Assembly (NCBI GenBank): GCA_039814575.1
Contig: JBCCAY010000003.1
Coordinates: forward strand, 1 to 64,000
From: MED-G105 sp039814575
GTDB lineage: Bacteria > Pseudomonadota > Alphaproteobacteria > Caulobacterales > Parvularculaceae
Direction of reading: 5' to 3'
DNA length: 64,000 nt
Of the stretch, positions 25,659 to 34,145 are shown piece after piece. The notes beneath the pieces were generated by a model. The model did no database searches. It was not told the DNA's origin and was given only the letters and a program-made list of their open reading frames with translations. Made by a program: the position numbers and the translations under genes. Position 1 is the stretch's first letter, and each line of letters opens with the position of its first letter.

Positions 25659-26638
25659 AGGGCGATAAGCTGTCCCGGATCTTTCTTCTCGGCGCGACGG
25701 GCGCAATCGGTCAAGCGACGGCGCGCGCCTTGCTCGCTCGCGGTCACGATGTCGTTTGCTTTATCCGCCCACGATCGAATGGCGAGGTAACGTTTGAGGC
25801 GTTTGACGGCGCTGAAATCCGTTTCGGTGAGGCCGTCGATTTAGACGCGCTTGCGCGCGACGGTTTTAAAGGCGAAGCGTTCGACGCCGTTATATCATGC
25901 ATGGCCTCGCGCACCGGCGCGCCGAAAGACGCCTGGCGTGTCGACTATGAAGCTCACACGAACGTCTTAAGCGTTGCGAAAGACGTCGGCGTTCGTCACT
26001 TCGTTCTTTTATCGGCGATTTGCGTGCAGAAACCGCGCCTTGCCTTTCAGCAAGCCAAACTGGCGTTCGAAAAAGAGTTGATAGCGTCTGGTCTTGATTA
26101 TTCGATCGTGCAACCGACGGCGTTTTTTAAGTCCCTTTCCGGACAAGTGGATCGGGTGATGGCCGGGAAGTCATTTCTCGTTTTCGGCGACGGGCGGGGA
26201 ACTTCGGTGAAACCCATCAGCGACGGCGATCTTGCAAATTATATTGTGGATTGCCTTGACGATCCGCTGCTGCGCAATCGCATTCTTCCCATCGGCGGAC
26301 CGGGGCCGGCGCTGACGCCACGCGAGCAGGGCGAGCGCTTGTTTGAACTTGCGGGAAAGCCGCCGCGTTTCACGCAAGTCCCGCTTGGGTTCTTGGACGG
26401 CGTCATCGGTTTGTTATCAACGCTTGGCGTCGTTATTCCTCCGTTGAAAGACAAAGCCGAGCTTGCTCGTATCGGGCGGTATTACGCTAGTGAGTCTATG
26501 CTTGTTTGGGATGCGGAAACCGATCGTTATGACGCTGAAGCGACGCCGTCTACTGGAACAGAAACATTGTTTGATTTCTATCGAGCGTTAATTGCCGGCG
26601 AGACTTCGGTGGAGCGCGGTGCGCATAAAGTGTTTTGA
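25589..26638 (+). CDS. bciA: Divinyl (proto)chlorophyllide 8-vinyl-reductase homologue (BciA-like)
   Basis: Up to 349 residues. An NmrA-like Rossmann domain starts at IFLLGATGAIGQATARAL, followed by family-specific blocks CMASRTGAPKDAWRVDYEAH, LLSAICVQKPRLAFQQAKLA, PTAFFKSLSGQV, PIGGPGPALTPREQGE and ARIGRYYASESMLVWD. These are typical of BciA, which reduces the C8 vinyl group in (bacterio)chlorophyll synthesis. No other pigment gene is nearby. The start is unclear: ATG 25589 lies inside the DUF2937 gene, and a CTG at 25670 just before the Rossmann strand is another option. The symbol is by homology only. Confidence 0.75.
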   Translation: MGRAGGALRSDRRHVRHGAASRVEGDKLSRIFLLGATGAIGQATARALLARGHDVVCFIRPRSNGEVTFEAFDGAEIRFGEAVDLDALARDGFKGEAFDAVISCMASRTGAPKDAWRVDYEAHTNVLSVAKDVGVRHFVLLSAICVQKPRLAFQQAKLAFEKELIASGLDYSIVQPTAFFKSLSGQVDRVMAGKSFLVFGDGRGTSVKPISDGDLANYIVDCLDDPLLRNRILPIGGPGPALTPREQGERLFELAGKPPRFTQVPLGFLDGVIGLLSTLGVVIPPLKDKAELARIGRYYASESMLVWDAETDRYDAEATPSTGTETLFDFYRALIAGETSVERGAHKVF

Positions 26639-26655
26639 GGGCGCGCGCCTCTCGT

Positions 26656-26752
26656 CATCCTTCGAGACGCGATCTTCGATCGCTCCTCAGGATGAGGGGG
26701 GTACGGTCCTCATCCTGAGGAGCGTTGCGTAGAAACGCGTCGCGAAGGATGG
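26656..26752. repeat. Paired REP/BIME-like element, copy 1
   Basis: Two inverted units face each other. Unit a (26656-26696) reads CATCCTTCGAGACG ... CTCCTCAGGATGAG and unit b (26708-26752) is the reverse type, CCTCATCCTGAGGAG ... GAAGGATGG. The centre of unit a is its own small stem (CGATC-TTC-GATCG). It lies after the bciA-like gene and before the convergent sulfotransferase gene. Confidence 0.8.
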
Positions 26753-26767
26753 AAAAGGCTCCGACGC

Positions 26768-27631
26768 TTACAGCCACCCGATCGGGCTGTGTCGCGCTTT
26801 CTCTTTATAGCAGGCGCAATTTAGGTCAGCGTCAAAATAGCCGCTCAGCGTCGCTAAGTCCTCGTCGAAGATATCCCGCAGGCATTTTTGCGCCGCGTCG
26901 CTGAGTGTTGGTCGTTCTTTCATCTGTAGACGGCCTTTGACGCGATCGCGCAAAGCTTGGGGCACCAGCGCTCGGCGTAAGAACGTCGCGGCCGGGTTGT
27001 CGACAATTAGATTGTAAAGCGGAAAGCGACGAATGCGTTCCGCTGAAATGTTCGCCGCCTCCATATCGTCGCGCCAGACAAAGGGCGTTTTCGCGCCGAT
27101 AAAGGCGCCAATGCGCTTCAGCTCGGCGTCAGGCGCGGCGGTTAGGCGTTCAAAAAAGACCGGCAAGATGCTGTCTTTGCCGAACCGTTCGATATAGGGC
27201 GCAAGCTGATAGGCATACCGACTATAGGCGATGAGTTCCGGGTGCGCCTCGATAGCGTCGTTGATCGGCGCCGCGATGACATTCTGCGTCCATTCGTGAA
27301 CATAGTGCGAGACAAGCCTGTCAATCGGATGCCGCATCACATAGATAAGCTTGACGTCCGCCGTTGCTGCGGCGAGACGCTCCACCGTCTGCGGATATGT
27401 CGGAAGTTTGGTGTAGTGGGTGCTCGCTTCACCTTTCAGCGCGCCGGCGCGCGCCGCGGAAAAAAGGTTTTTATACCAATCAAGCCCATTGGCGTAGACG
27501 GCGTCGTCGCTGAAGAAGTTCGGCTCTTTGGGCGTCGTCATGAACACGTCCGCTTGCGCGGCGAGTTGCTCATGCAATGTCGACGTGCCGGACTTCATGG
27601 CGCCGATAATGATAAAATCGGGGAGGGACAT
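26768..27631 (-). CDS. Sulfotransferase-domain protein
   Basis: A 287-residue protein with the PAPS 5'-phosphosulfate loop GAMKSGTSTLH near residues 9-19 and the 3'-phosphate region KLIYVMRHPIDRLVSHY. This is the heparan/N-deacetylase-type sulfotransferase fold. It would move sulfate from PAPS to a glycan or other acceptor. It starts 18 nt after the GT2 gene on the same strand, so sulfation of the sugar product made by that enzyme is a reasonable inference. Confidence 0.85.
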   Translation of the reverse strand: MSLPDFIIIGAMKSGTSTLHEQLAAQADVFMTTPKEPNFFSDDAVYANGLDWYKNLFSAARAGALKGEASTHYTKLPTYPQTVERLAAATADVKLIYVMRHPIDRLVSHYVHEWTQNVIAAPINDAIEAHPELIAYSRYAYQLAPYIERFGKDSILPVFFERLTAAPDAELKRIGAFIGAKTPFVWRDDMEAANISAERIRRFPLYNLIVDNPAATFLRRALVPQALRDRVKGRLQMKERPTLSDAAQKCLRDIFDEDLATLSGYFDADLNCACYKEKARHSPIGWL

Positions 27632-27649
27632 AAGCGCGTATTGGGTGCT

Positions 27650-28744
27650 CTAGGATCGACGAGAGGACGGTGACGCATCCGCCGGCGCGTGGCCATCGCC
27701 AAGCGGATCGCGCCAATTTAGCCAGTTATCGCGCGCTTCGTTCTCGCAAATCGCCGGCGGTTTTCTGCCGGCGATAAGGCGAATGTGCGCCAGCACGCGT
27801 CCGGCGCGCCAGGCGATATTGGCGAGCAATGGCCCCGCTGGGCCGAAGGTTTTGCGGAAATAGCGTGTGCGCGCAGCGTAATAATAGGCCGGCGGACGTT
27901 TTTTCGCCGCCATCTCTGATTTCACCGACGAAGAGCCGCCGCGCAGGTGGACGACGTGGGCGGCGGGGTCGTACAGCACCTCGAACCCGGCTTTGCGCGC
28001 CGCGCGGCAGTAATCGGCGTCTTCGAAATACATGAAATAGCCGGCGTCCATGGGACCGACGGCGTCGACGGTTTCTCTGCGTAAAAGAACGCACGCAAAG
28101 CTCACCCAATCGGCGCGCATCGGTCGGTCCGATAACGGTTTAGCGACAATGAAAAACGGCAAGAGCGCGTCGAGGACGGACAGCTGCGCCGCTTCCATAA
28201 AGACCGTCGCCGGTGAGATCGCTCGGAAGGCGCTTGCGCTCACGACGCCGTCGCCGTCTTCGAGGCGCGGGCCGATAACGCCGGCTTGCGGGTGTGCTTT
28301 CGCGGAGCCTAAGAGCGCAGAAATGGCGCCGGGCTTCAGCATCGTGTCGCTGTTAACCAGGAGATAAAAATCCGCGTCCAGAAAGCCGAGGCCGAGATTA
28401 TTGCCCCCGGAAAAGCCGGTGTTCTCGCGCGATCGCACAAGGCTGACGCGGAGTTTCCAGCCAGCGCCTTCGCCATAGGCGTCGCTTAAGAACCGCGCGA
28501 TCTCTTCAGCCGATCCGTCTGCGGAGTGGTTGTCGACGACAACGACGCGCGCGTCGGAGCGCTCCAATTGCGGCCCCATGGCGGTTAGGCATTGTTTGAT
28601 GAGATCCGGCGTTTTGTAATTGATGACGACGACGCCCACATGGGCTTTCACGATCGGTCCAGCGGAAAAGCCGTCATTGGAAACGCCGCTCTTGTCTCCG
28701 CGAACGCCGGTGCGGCGAATGGGCGTTGAAGACGGGGGCGTCAT
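27650..28744 (-). CDS. Glycosyltransferase family 2 (rhamnosyltransferase-like)
   Basis: A 364-residue GT-A enzyme. The donor-binding core is seen in VGVVVINYKTPDLI, VVVVDNHSADGSAEE, NTGFSGGNNLG and the metal site VNSDTML, with a later YFMYFEDADYCRA acceptor/catalytic block. This layout is typical of GT2 enzymes building surface polysaccharide. It is upstream of, and probably in one operon with, the sulfotransferase. Confidence 0.87.
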   Translation of the reverse strand: MTPPSSTPIRRTGVRGDKSGVSNDGFSAGPIVKAHVGVVVINYKTPDLIKQCLTAMGPQLERSDARVVVVDNHSADGSAEEIARFLSDAYGEGAGWKLRVSLVRSRENTGFSGGNNLGLGFLDADFYLLVNSDTMLKPGAISALLGSAKAHPQAGVIGPRLEDGDGVVSASAFRAISPATVFMEAAQLSVLDALLPFFIVAKPLSDRPMRADWVSFACVLLRRETVDAVGPMDAGYFMYFEDADYCRAARKAGFEVLYDPAAHVVHLRGGSSSVKSEMAAKKRPPAYYYAARTRYFRKTFGPAGPLLANIAWRAGRVLAHIRLIAGRKPPAICENEARDNWLNWRDPLGDGHAPADASPSSRRS

Positions 28745-28834
28745 GTCCGAATGATCCGTTGCGAGTGAGGCTGTAAACGCCCCGAAGGAGGCGCGAAGGT
28801 CTGTCTAAGCCTTTAATAGACTATCCGCCAAGGG

Positions 28835-30124
28835 TTAAGAGGCTGCGTCGCGATCGGAAAAGTGGGCGTCCAAAAACGTCAGGAACGCCGGCCAGTCTTC
28901 TTCTGTGACGCCATGGGTGCCGGGGCGCATCCAAAACGCGACGGCGTCACCGGGGATAAAGCTCGATAGGCGGTTCTGCGTCAGGCCGGCGCGCCCATAA
29001 AGCTGATAGGCGGGATTGGCCCCGAGAGCGGCGCGGAACGAGCCGTTGGGGTCCGACCAGACGTCGCGGCGAGCGTTTCCGAGGAACAACGGGCGCGGCG
29101 CGACCACGGCCAGCAGCATATGTTGATCGATCGGCATCTCGCCCTCGCGTTCGGCGTAATCGGCATAGGCGTTGGCGAACCAATGGGGATAGTTTTTTGT
29201 GATTGATTTAACGCTCTCGCCTTTTTTGTTACGATTGAGCGCGGCGCCGCCCGTGCCGGACTGATGGGCGATGACGGCGTCCACACGCTCGTCATGCGCG
29301 GCGGCGAGGAGCGCGGCTTTGGCGTAGCGTGAATGCCCCCAGAGGATGAGGCCTTCTTGGTCGATTGCGGGGTCAGCGGCGAGGGCGTCGAGGCCCATGG
29401 AGAAGACGCTCGCCCAAGCGGCGACGGCGCCCCAGCGCGTCTTCGGATCATTATGACCGGCGGCGAGGCGCGCCAATTCCGCCGGCGCGATGTCTTTGTC
29501 GTCAGGCACGACATCGCCTGGGTGAATGGCGGCGAGGGCGTAACCCGCGTCGAGCACCGTTTCGATGGGCGGCGTGCAGATATAGCGGCCGAACACATAG
29601 GTCGCGACGGCGAACATTGGTCCGCCCATATCCTCCGTATCCGCTGGGCGGGCCACTGCCGGATGCGGCAAGGCGTTCCAGCGGGGGCAAAAGGTTTCCA
29701 TTAAGATGATAGGAACCGGCCCTTGCGCGTTCTTGGGCGTTATTAGCGTCATGTAAAAGCCGCCTTCGCCGGTCGAATCCCGGACGTCGACCGTTTCAGA
29801 TCCAAAACGAAGCTTCGCTGTCAAACGGTATTGGGTGAGGACGCCTTTGCCGCCAAAGGCCGATGCGTCGAGAACCTTGCGTTCTGCGACGGTCGTTTCT
29901 CTGGCGTCTGGGCTAACGCCGTAGACCGTCTCGGCGAGCGTGCGACGATAGGCGGGCACCGTCTCAGCCTCCCACTCAGCGGATGAGGGTGTATCGTTGG
30001 TGAATAAAACAGGGTCGGCCTCAGCGCCACGCGGTTCAAGATCCGCCCACGCGATCGTCAAAGGCGCGCAGGCGCCAAGCGTTGCGGCCCACAAGATGAG
30101 CGCAAATAATCTCCAAGCGGCCAT
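28835..30124 (-). CDS. CE15-like glucuronoyl esterase, probable lipoprotein
   Basis: About 429 residues from ATG 30124. The N-terminus is hydrophobic and ends LGAC, an acceptable lipobox, so the protein is probably exported and lipidated. It has an alpha/beta-hydrolase domain with the family nucleophile motif WGHSRYAKAAL (Ser near residue 265), NRNKKGES, and a catalytic His in PGTHGVTEED. Family members cleave ester links between lignin or alcohols and 4-O-methyl-glucuronic acid of xylan. True substrate unknown; a non-plant uronate ester is equally possible. Confidence 0.75.
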   Translation of the reverse strand: MAAWRLFALILWAATLGACAPLTIAWADLEPRGAEADPVLFTNDTPSSAEWEAETVPAYRRTLAETVYGVSPDARETTVAERKVLDASAFGGKGVLTQYRLTAKLRFGSETVDVRDSTGEGGFYMTLITPKNAQGPVPIILMETFCPRWNALPHPAVARPADTEDMGGPMFAVATYVFGRYICTPPIETVLDAGYALAAIHPGDVVPDDKDIAPAELARLAAGHNDPKTRWGAVAAWASVFSMGLDALAADPAIDQEGLILWGHSRYAKAALLAAAHDERVDAVIAHQSGTGGAALNRNKKGESVKSITKNYPHWFANAYADYAEREGEMPIDQHMLLAVVAPRPLFLGNARRDVWSDPNGSFRAALGANPAYQLYGRAGLTQNRLSSFIPGDAVAFWMRPGTHGVTEEDWPAFLTFLDAHFSDRDAAS

Positions 30125-30267
30125 CGAAATATTGCCCCTGTCGTCGGTTCGAAAAAAAGCGGCGCGCGTTACGCGGGTTCTGTGAACGCCCTCGAAATCG
30201 GCGTCGAACGTGCGGGATATGCTGACCCAAGCGCGCAGCGGCCTCAAGTCAAATTGCGGTGACGGCG

Positions 30268-30975
30268 TTAAGGGCTGTCCGCTTGCGGGGCTAACCGTTC
30301 GAACTCGAGATAGGCGGGGGCGCGGCCTTCTTTCAGCGATTTCGCTTCATACCGCGTTTGCGGCCAGTCATCCGGCCGAACCCGCCAATCGTCCGCGCAT
30401 TCCGCGCGCCATCGAAAATCTGGCGCGCGCTGGGCGTGCATCAAGGTCCAGCGCACATAGTCTGGAATGTCCGAGGCGATGCGCAAAACGCCGCCAGGCG
30501 CCAACAAACGCGCTGCTTCGGTGAAGAACCAGGGCGAGACCATGCGCCGTTTGTAATGTCGTTTTTTCGGCCAGGGGTCGGGATGCAGCACGAATAGGCG
30601 TTCAAGGCTTCCCTCTGGCAGGGCTTCCATTAAGGGTCGCGCGTCGCCTTCGAGAATGCGGACATTGTCGAGACCGTTGTCGGCGACCAGCGCTAAGAGT
30701 TTGCCCACGCCGTCGCGAAAGGGTTCCGCGCCGAGAAACCCTACATCAGGGTTGACGCCGGCCTGGGCCGCTAGATGCTCGCCGCCGCCAAAGCCGATCT
30801 CCAGCCAATAGGCGCGCGCGCCCGGAAAGAGGCGCGCAAGATCGATCTCGTTTTCCGTCGGATCGGGAATGGCGATCGTTGGCAGCAAGTCGGCCATCAG
30901 GCGCGCTTGGCGTGGTTTCAGGCTTTTTCCCTGGCGGCGGCCATAAAGTTTCGGAATGTATCGTTGCAGCGGCAT
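30268..30975 (-). CDS. trmB: tRNA (guanine(46)-N7)-methyltransferase
   Basis: A 235-residue SAM enzyme that makes m7G46 in tRNA variable loops. Motif I EIGFGGGEHL and the signature LHPDPWPKKRHYKRR are clear. It lies upstream of the esterase gene on the same strand but 143 nt away, so co-transcription is uncertain. Confidence 0.94.
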   Translation of the reverse strand: MPLQRYIPKLYGRRQGKSLKPRQARLMADLLPTIAIPDPTENEIDLARLFPGARAYWLEIGFGGGEHLAAQAGVNPDVGFLGAEPFRDGVGKLLALVADNGLDNVRILEGDARPLMEALPEGSLERLFVLHPDPWPKKRHYKRRMVSPWFFTEAARLLAPGGVLRIASDIPDYVRWTLMHAQRAPDFRWRAECADDWRVRPDDWPQTRYEAKSLKEGRAPAYLEFERLAPQADSP

Positions 30976-31102
30976 AGCCCGGTTTAGTGAGGGGCTCAGC
31001 GTGTGCGGTCAACATCGATATTGTCCCGGTGGGGTTACCAGGGGTTGCGATAGGTTTTATATCAACCATAAATAGCTGACGCGACTTTTGGGGAAGACGA
31101 TT

Positions 31103-31387
31103 ATGACCGAGCCCTACACGGCCCCTGGGCCGCTCATCGACACGGCCGCGCCCTCAACGTCTGAGGCCCTGTCCGAGACCATGTCCGAGACCCTCGACGA
31201 CCGTCTCAGCGCAATCGAAGCAGCGCTTGTTCACGCCGTCCTAAAAATGGACGCGCTCTATACGGTGATGGAGGAGCGCTTCGAGATCCTCAGCGAGCGC
31301 CACGCCACCGTCGCCGCGCAACTCGATCGCCAGGCCGATGCGATTGACGCCCTGGCGTCGGCCAACGCCGGCGCTAAGTCGGATTAG
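31103..31387 (+). CDS. Small coiled-coil protein, unknown function
   Basis: A 94-residue open frame from ATG 31103, preceded by GGGGAAGA. The first 25 residues are Pro/Thr/Ser/Ala-rich; from about 30 to 90 it is a continuous helix likely to form a coiled coil (LDDRLSAIEAALVHAVLKMD, LSERHATVAAQLDRQADAI). There is a short direct repeat SETMSET. It is divergent from trmB and 132 nt before the MscS gene. No family recognised. Confidence 0.6.
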   Translation: MTEPYTAPGPLIDTAAPSTSEALSETMSETLDDRLSAIEAALVHAVLKMDALYTVMEERFEILSERHATVAAQLDRQADAIDALASANAGAKSD

Positions 31388-31519
31388 GGAACTGACGCAA
31401 AAAGACGGCTTCTAGCTGAGATCGTTGCCGGCGTTTCTCGATCGCGTCGACATCTTGTCATTTGCATCGAAAATTGGTCCGTTGCGAGACGGTTACGCTT
31501 CGCAAGTGGATGTAATTCT

Positions 31520-33151
31520 ATGGCGCGCATCAGTCAGGACGCCGGTGACGGCCAAGAGCCGGTTTCCTCTGTCGGGTCGTCAACGCCCTCACAGCCGGCC
31601 CCACAGCCGGCCCCACAGCCCGCCGATGACGCTGCGCCGCTAGAGAGCAGTGCGTCGGAACCCGAGGCGCTGACCCCGGAGCCGTCAGTTCAGCTGACTA
31701 CGGATGAAAACGTCACAGCGCCAGGTCTGGCGGCTAACGAACTTTCCACCGAAGACCCGGCGGTTGACGGTTCTGAGGGGGCTCAATCGCTTACGGATGG
31801 TTCCGCTTTGGAAGCTCTGATCGGCGCCGATCAATTGCGCGGCACGTTGGAGAAGCTGCTCGTCTGGCTCGCCGACACTGTTTTAACGCCTGCGACGGCC
31901 GTTCAGTTGGCGATTCTCATCGCTGCGCTTATTCCGGCCGCCTTGTTTGGGCCGCAGCTAAAACGTGTCATCAACGGACAGGTTGCCCCCCGTGCGCCCT
32001 ATGGCGTGTTGCGGCGGGCGGCGAACGCGTTTGCGCATATCGCGACGCCGATCGCGCTTTATGTGGTGTTGCAGATAGCGGTCGGGGGCTTAAAGGTCGC
32101 CGGCTGGCAAAGCGGCCTCGTGGAAGCCGGCGCCTCGCTTCTGACGGCGTGGATCGTCATCCGGCTCGTCACTTTGGTCATCCGCTCGCCATTTTGGTCG
32201 AAGACCGCGTTTTATCTCGCCTGGCCGGTCGCGGCGCTCGATGCGTTCGGTCTCCTCGACGATGTCGTGCGCCAATTGGAAGCGGCGTCCTTGCCGATCG
32301 GCGAAAACGCCGCCGGTGACGCGATCACTTTCTCCGCGCTTGATTTCGTCCGCACCCTTATCACGTTTGGCGTCTTGTTTTGGCTCGCGGGCTTCGTCAA
32401 TCGTTTCTTGGTTTCACGCTTAGAGCAAGTTGATGAGCTGACGCCCTCCTTGCAGGCGCTACTGGCGAAAATCTTGAACGTCGTCATGCCGACCCTCGCC
32501 TTTTTATTGGCGCTGCAGATTGTCGGGTTCAATTTGGCGACGTTGACGGTCTTCGGCGGCGCTATCGGTCTTGGTGTCGGTCTCGGCTTGCAGCGGACAA
32601 TTTCGAACTTTTTCGCGGGCTTCACGTTAATCGCTGATAAGTCCATCAAGCCGGGAGACGTGATCGCTGTCGGTCACACATTCGGTTGGGTTACGCAAAT
32701 GAACGCCCGCTATGTGAGCGTGCGCACCCGCGACGGCACGGCGCACCTCATCCCCAATGACAAATTCATCGAAGACGGCGTCGTGAATTGGTCGCACTCG
32801 GATAAAGTCGTCAGGCTGCATGCCGGCTTCGGCGTCGCCTATGACACGAAAGACCTTCGCGCCGTCAAGAAAATGGCGGAAGAGACCGCCGCAGCGATTG
32901 AACGGGTGTTGGAGACGCCGAAGCCCGTTTGCAACATGATGGCGTTCGGCGACAGCTCTATCGATTTCGATCTGCGGTTCTGGATTAACGATCCGAAAAA
33001 CGGCCTGTCGAATGTCCGCAGCGAAGTTTTACTCGCCTTATGGGATCGTCTTTCGGCTGAAGGGGTGGAGATCCCGTTCCCGCAACGGGATATTTATATC
33101 AAGTCGGCGCCGGAGGGGTTTACGTCGCCGCGCCTCGCTGACACCCGCTGA
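31520..33151 (+). CDS. MscS-family mechanosensitive ion channel with a long acidic N-terminal extension
   Basis: A 543-residue protein. Residues 1-115 are disordered, acidic and Pro/Ala-rich (PAPQPAPQP repeat), with no signal peptide. Several helices start at about 124. The MscS pore helix and beta domain follow (VFGGAIGLGVGLGLQRTISN, KSIKPGDVIAVG, LIPNDKFIEDGVVNWSHSD). It should release solutes on hypo-osmotic shock at the inner membrane. The N-terminal extension is unusual and could bind a partner in the cytoplasm. Confidence 0.88.
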   Translation: MARISQDAGDGQEPVSSVGSSTPSQPAPQPAPQPADDAAPLESSASEPEALTPEPSVQLTTDENVTAPGLAANELSTEDPAVDGSEGAQSLTDGSALEALIGADQLRGTLEKLLVWLADTVLTPATAVQLAILIAALIPAALFGPQLKRVINGQVAPRAPYGVLRRAANAFAHIATPIALYVVLQIAVGGLKVAGWQSGLVEAGASLLTAWIVIRLVTLVIRSPFWSKTAFYLAWPVAALDAFGLLDDVVRQLEAASLPIGENAAGDAITFSALDFVRTLITFGVLFWLAGFVNRFLVSRLEQVDELTPSLQALLAKILNVVMPTLAFLLALQIVGFNLATLTVFGGAIGLGVGLGLQRTISNFFAGFTLIADKSIKPGDVIAVGHTFGWVTQMNARYVSVRTRDGTAHLIPNDKFIEDGVVNWSHSDKVVRLHAGFGVAYDTKDLRAVKKMAEETAAAIERVLETPKPVCNMMAFGDSSIDFDLRFWINDPKNGLSNVRSEVLLALWDRLSAEGVEIPFPQRDIYIKSAPEGFTSPRLADTR

Positions 33152-33155
33152 CGGG

Positions 33156-33173
33156 CCTTTCGAAAAGGTTTTT
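33156..33173 (+). terminator. Weak intrinsic terminator after the MscS gene
   Basis: CCTTT-CGA-AAAGG forms a 5-bp stem directly followed by TTTTT on the plus strand, 5 nt past the MscS stop. The stem is short and the stability uncertain. Confidence 0.4.
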
Positions 33174-33195
33174 GTTAGGCGCATCGGCGCCGCTC

Positions 33196-33284
33196 TTAGA
33201 GCCCGATTGGAAATTCATGCAAAGCTCGAAAAACCCTCGAAACAGACGTCAGTTGGCAAGAAATCCATGCATCTCGGGCTCTAA
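33196..33284. repeat. Inverted repeat flanking a 67-nt spacer
   Basis: TTAGAGCCCGA (33196-33206) pairs with TCGGGCTCTAA (33274-33284), and ATGCA/TGCAT pairs further in. A third copy of the motif, TCGGGCTCTTAG, lies at the phoB stop codon (about 33373-33384). It could be a long stem-loop or a small repeat; function not clear. Confidence 0.45.
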
Positions 33285-33380
33285 AAATTTAAAAACAAGA
33301 GTCGGAACCGAATAATCGGACGGCTAACGACCGTCTGACCCTCTCGTGTTGCGCAAGTTTCAGAGTTTTGAATCGGGCTC

Positions 33381-34076
33381 TTAGTGCGGCGTGGCGTCTA
33401 GGGAGTACCCGGCTGATCGCACCGTTCTGATCGGGTCGCCCTGTTGGAACTTATTTAGCGCCTTGCGCAGGCGTCCGATATGAACATCGACCGTGCGCAC
33501 TTCGACGAAGACGTCCGATCCCCAAACGGCGTTTAGCAATTGCTCGCGCGAGAAAACGCGGCCTGGATGTTGGATTAAATGGTCCAACAGGCGGAATTCT
33601 GTCGGACCCAGATGAATTTCTTTTTCATCGCGCCAAACCCGGTGCGCGACGCGGTCCATTTTGATGTCGCCATGGGTGACTTCGTCTTCCACGAGCGCCG
33701 GGCGAATACGCCTTAAGACAGCGCGCACGCGGGCGATCAATTCATTCGTTGAGAAGGGCTTCGTCAAATAGTCGTCGGCGCCTTGTTCGAGGCCGCGAAT
33801 GCGGTCGGCCTCTTCGGAGCGGGCCGTCAGCATAATGACGGGAATATTGCGCGTCTCGGACTTAGAGCGCAGCCGGCGACAGACCTCGATGCCGGAGATC
33901 TTCGGCAGCATCCAATCGAGGATGACAATGTCCGGCTGGCTTTCTTCGACTTTGAGAAGCGCTTCTTCGCCGTCGCCCGCAATGGCGACGTCGAAATCTT
34001 CTTTGCCGAGATTGTAATCGAGCAATGTGGCGATCGCCGCCTCGTCCTCGACGACTAAAACATTGGTTCTGGACAC
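33381..34076 (-). CDS. phoB: Phosphate regulon response regulator PhoB
   Basis: A 231-residue OmpR/PhoB-type regulator. The receiver has the acidic pair D11/E12, phospho-acceptor Asp54 (VILDWMLP), Thr84 and Lys106 (LTKPFS). The C-terminal winged helix ends with VRTVRSAGYSL. On low phosphate, PhoR phosphorylates it and it activates the Pho regulon. It is the last gene of phoR-phoU-phoB, 69 nt after phoU. Confidence 0.94.
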   Translation of the reverse strand: MSRTNVLVVEDEAAIATLLDYNLGKEDFDVAIAGDGEEALLKVEESQPDIVILDWMLPKISGIEVCRRLRSKSETRNIPVIMLTARSEEADRIRGLEQGADDYLTKPFSTNELIARVRAVLRRIRPALVEDEVTHGDIKMDRVAHRVWRDEKEIHLGPTEFRLLDHLIQHPGRVFSREQLLNAVWGSDVFVEVRTVDVHIGRLRKALNKFQQGDPIRTVRSAGYSLDATPH

Positions 34077-34145
34077 GGGAGACGCGCCTCCGTCTTACAA
34101 GGTGCGGCGGGTTTGGCAGGCGTTTCTCGCGCCGCCGTCGCCGAC

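Noticed and set aside
33319..33335. Small GACGG/CCGTC hairpin downstream of phoB
   Set aside because: Only a 5-bp stem and no T run on the minus strand, so not called a terminator.
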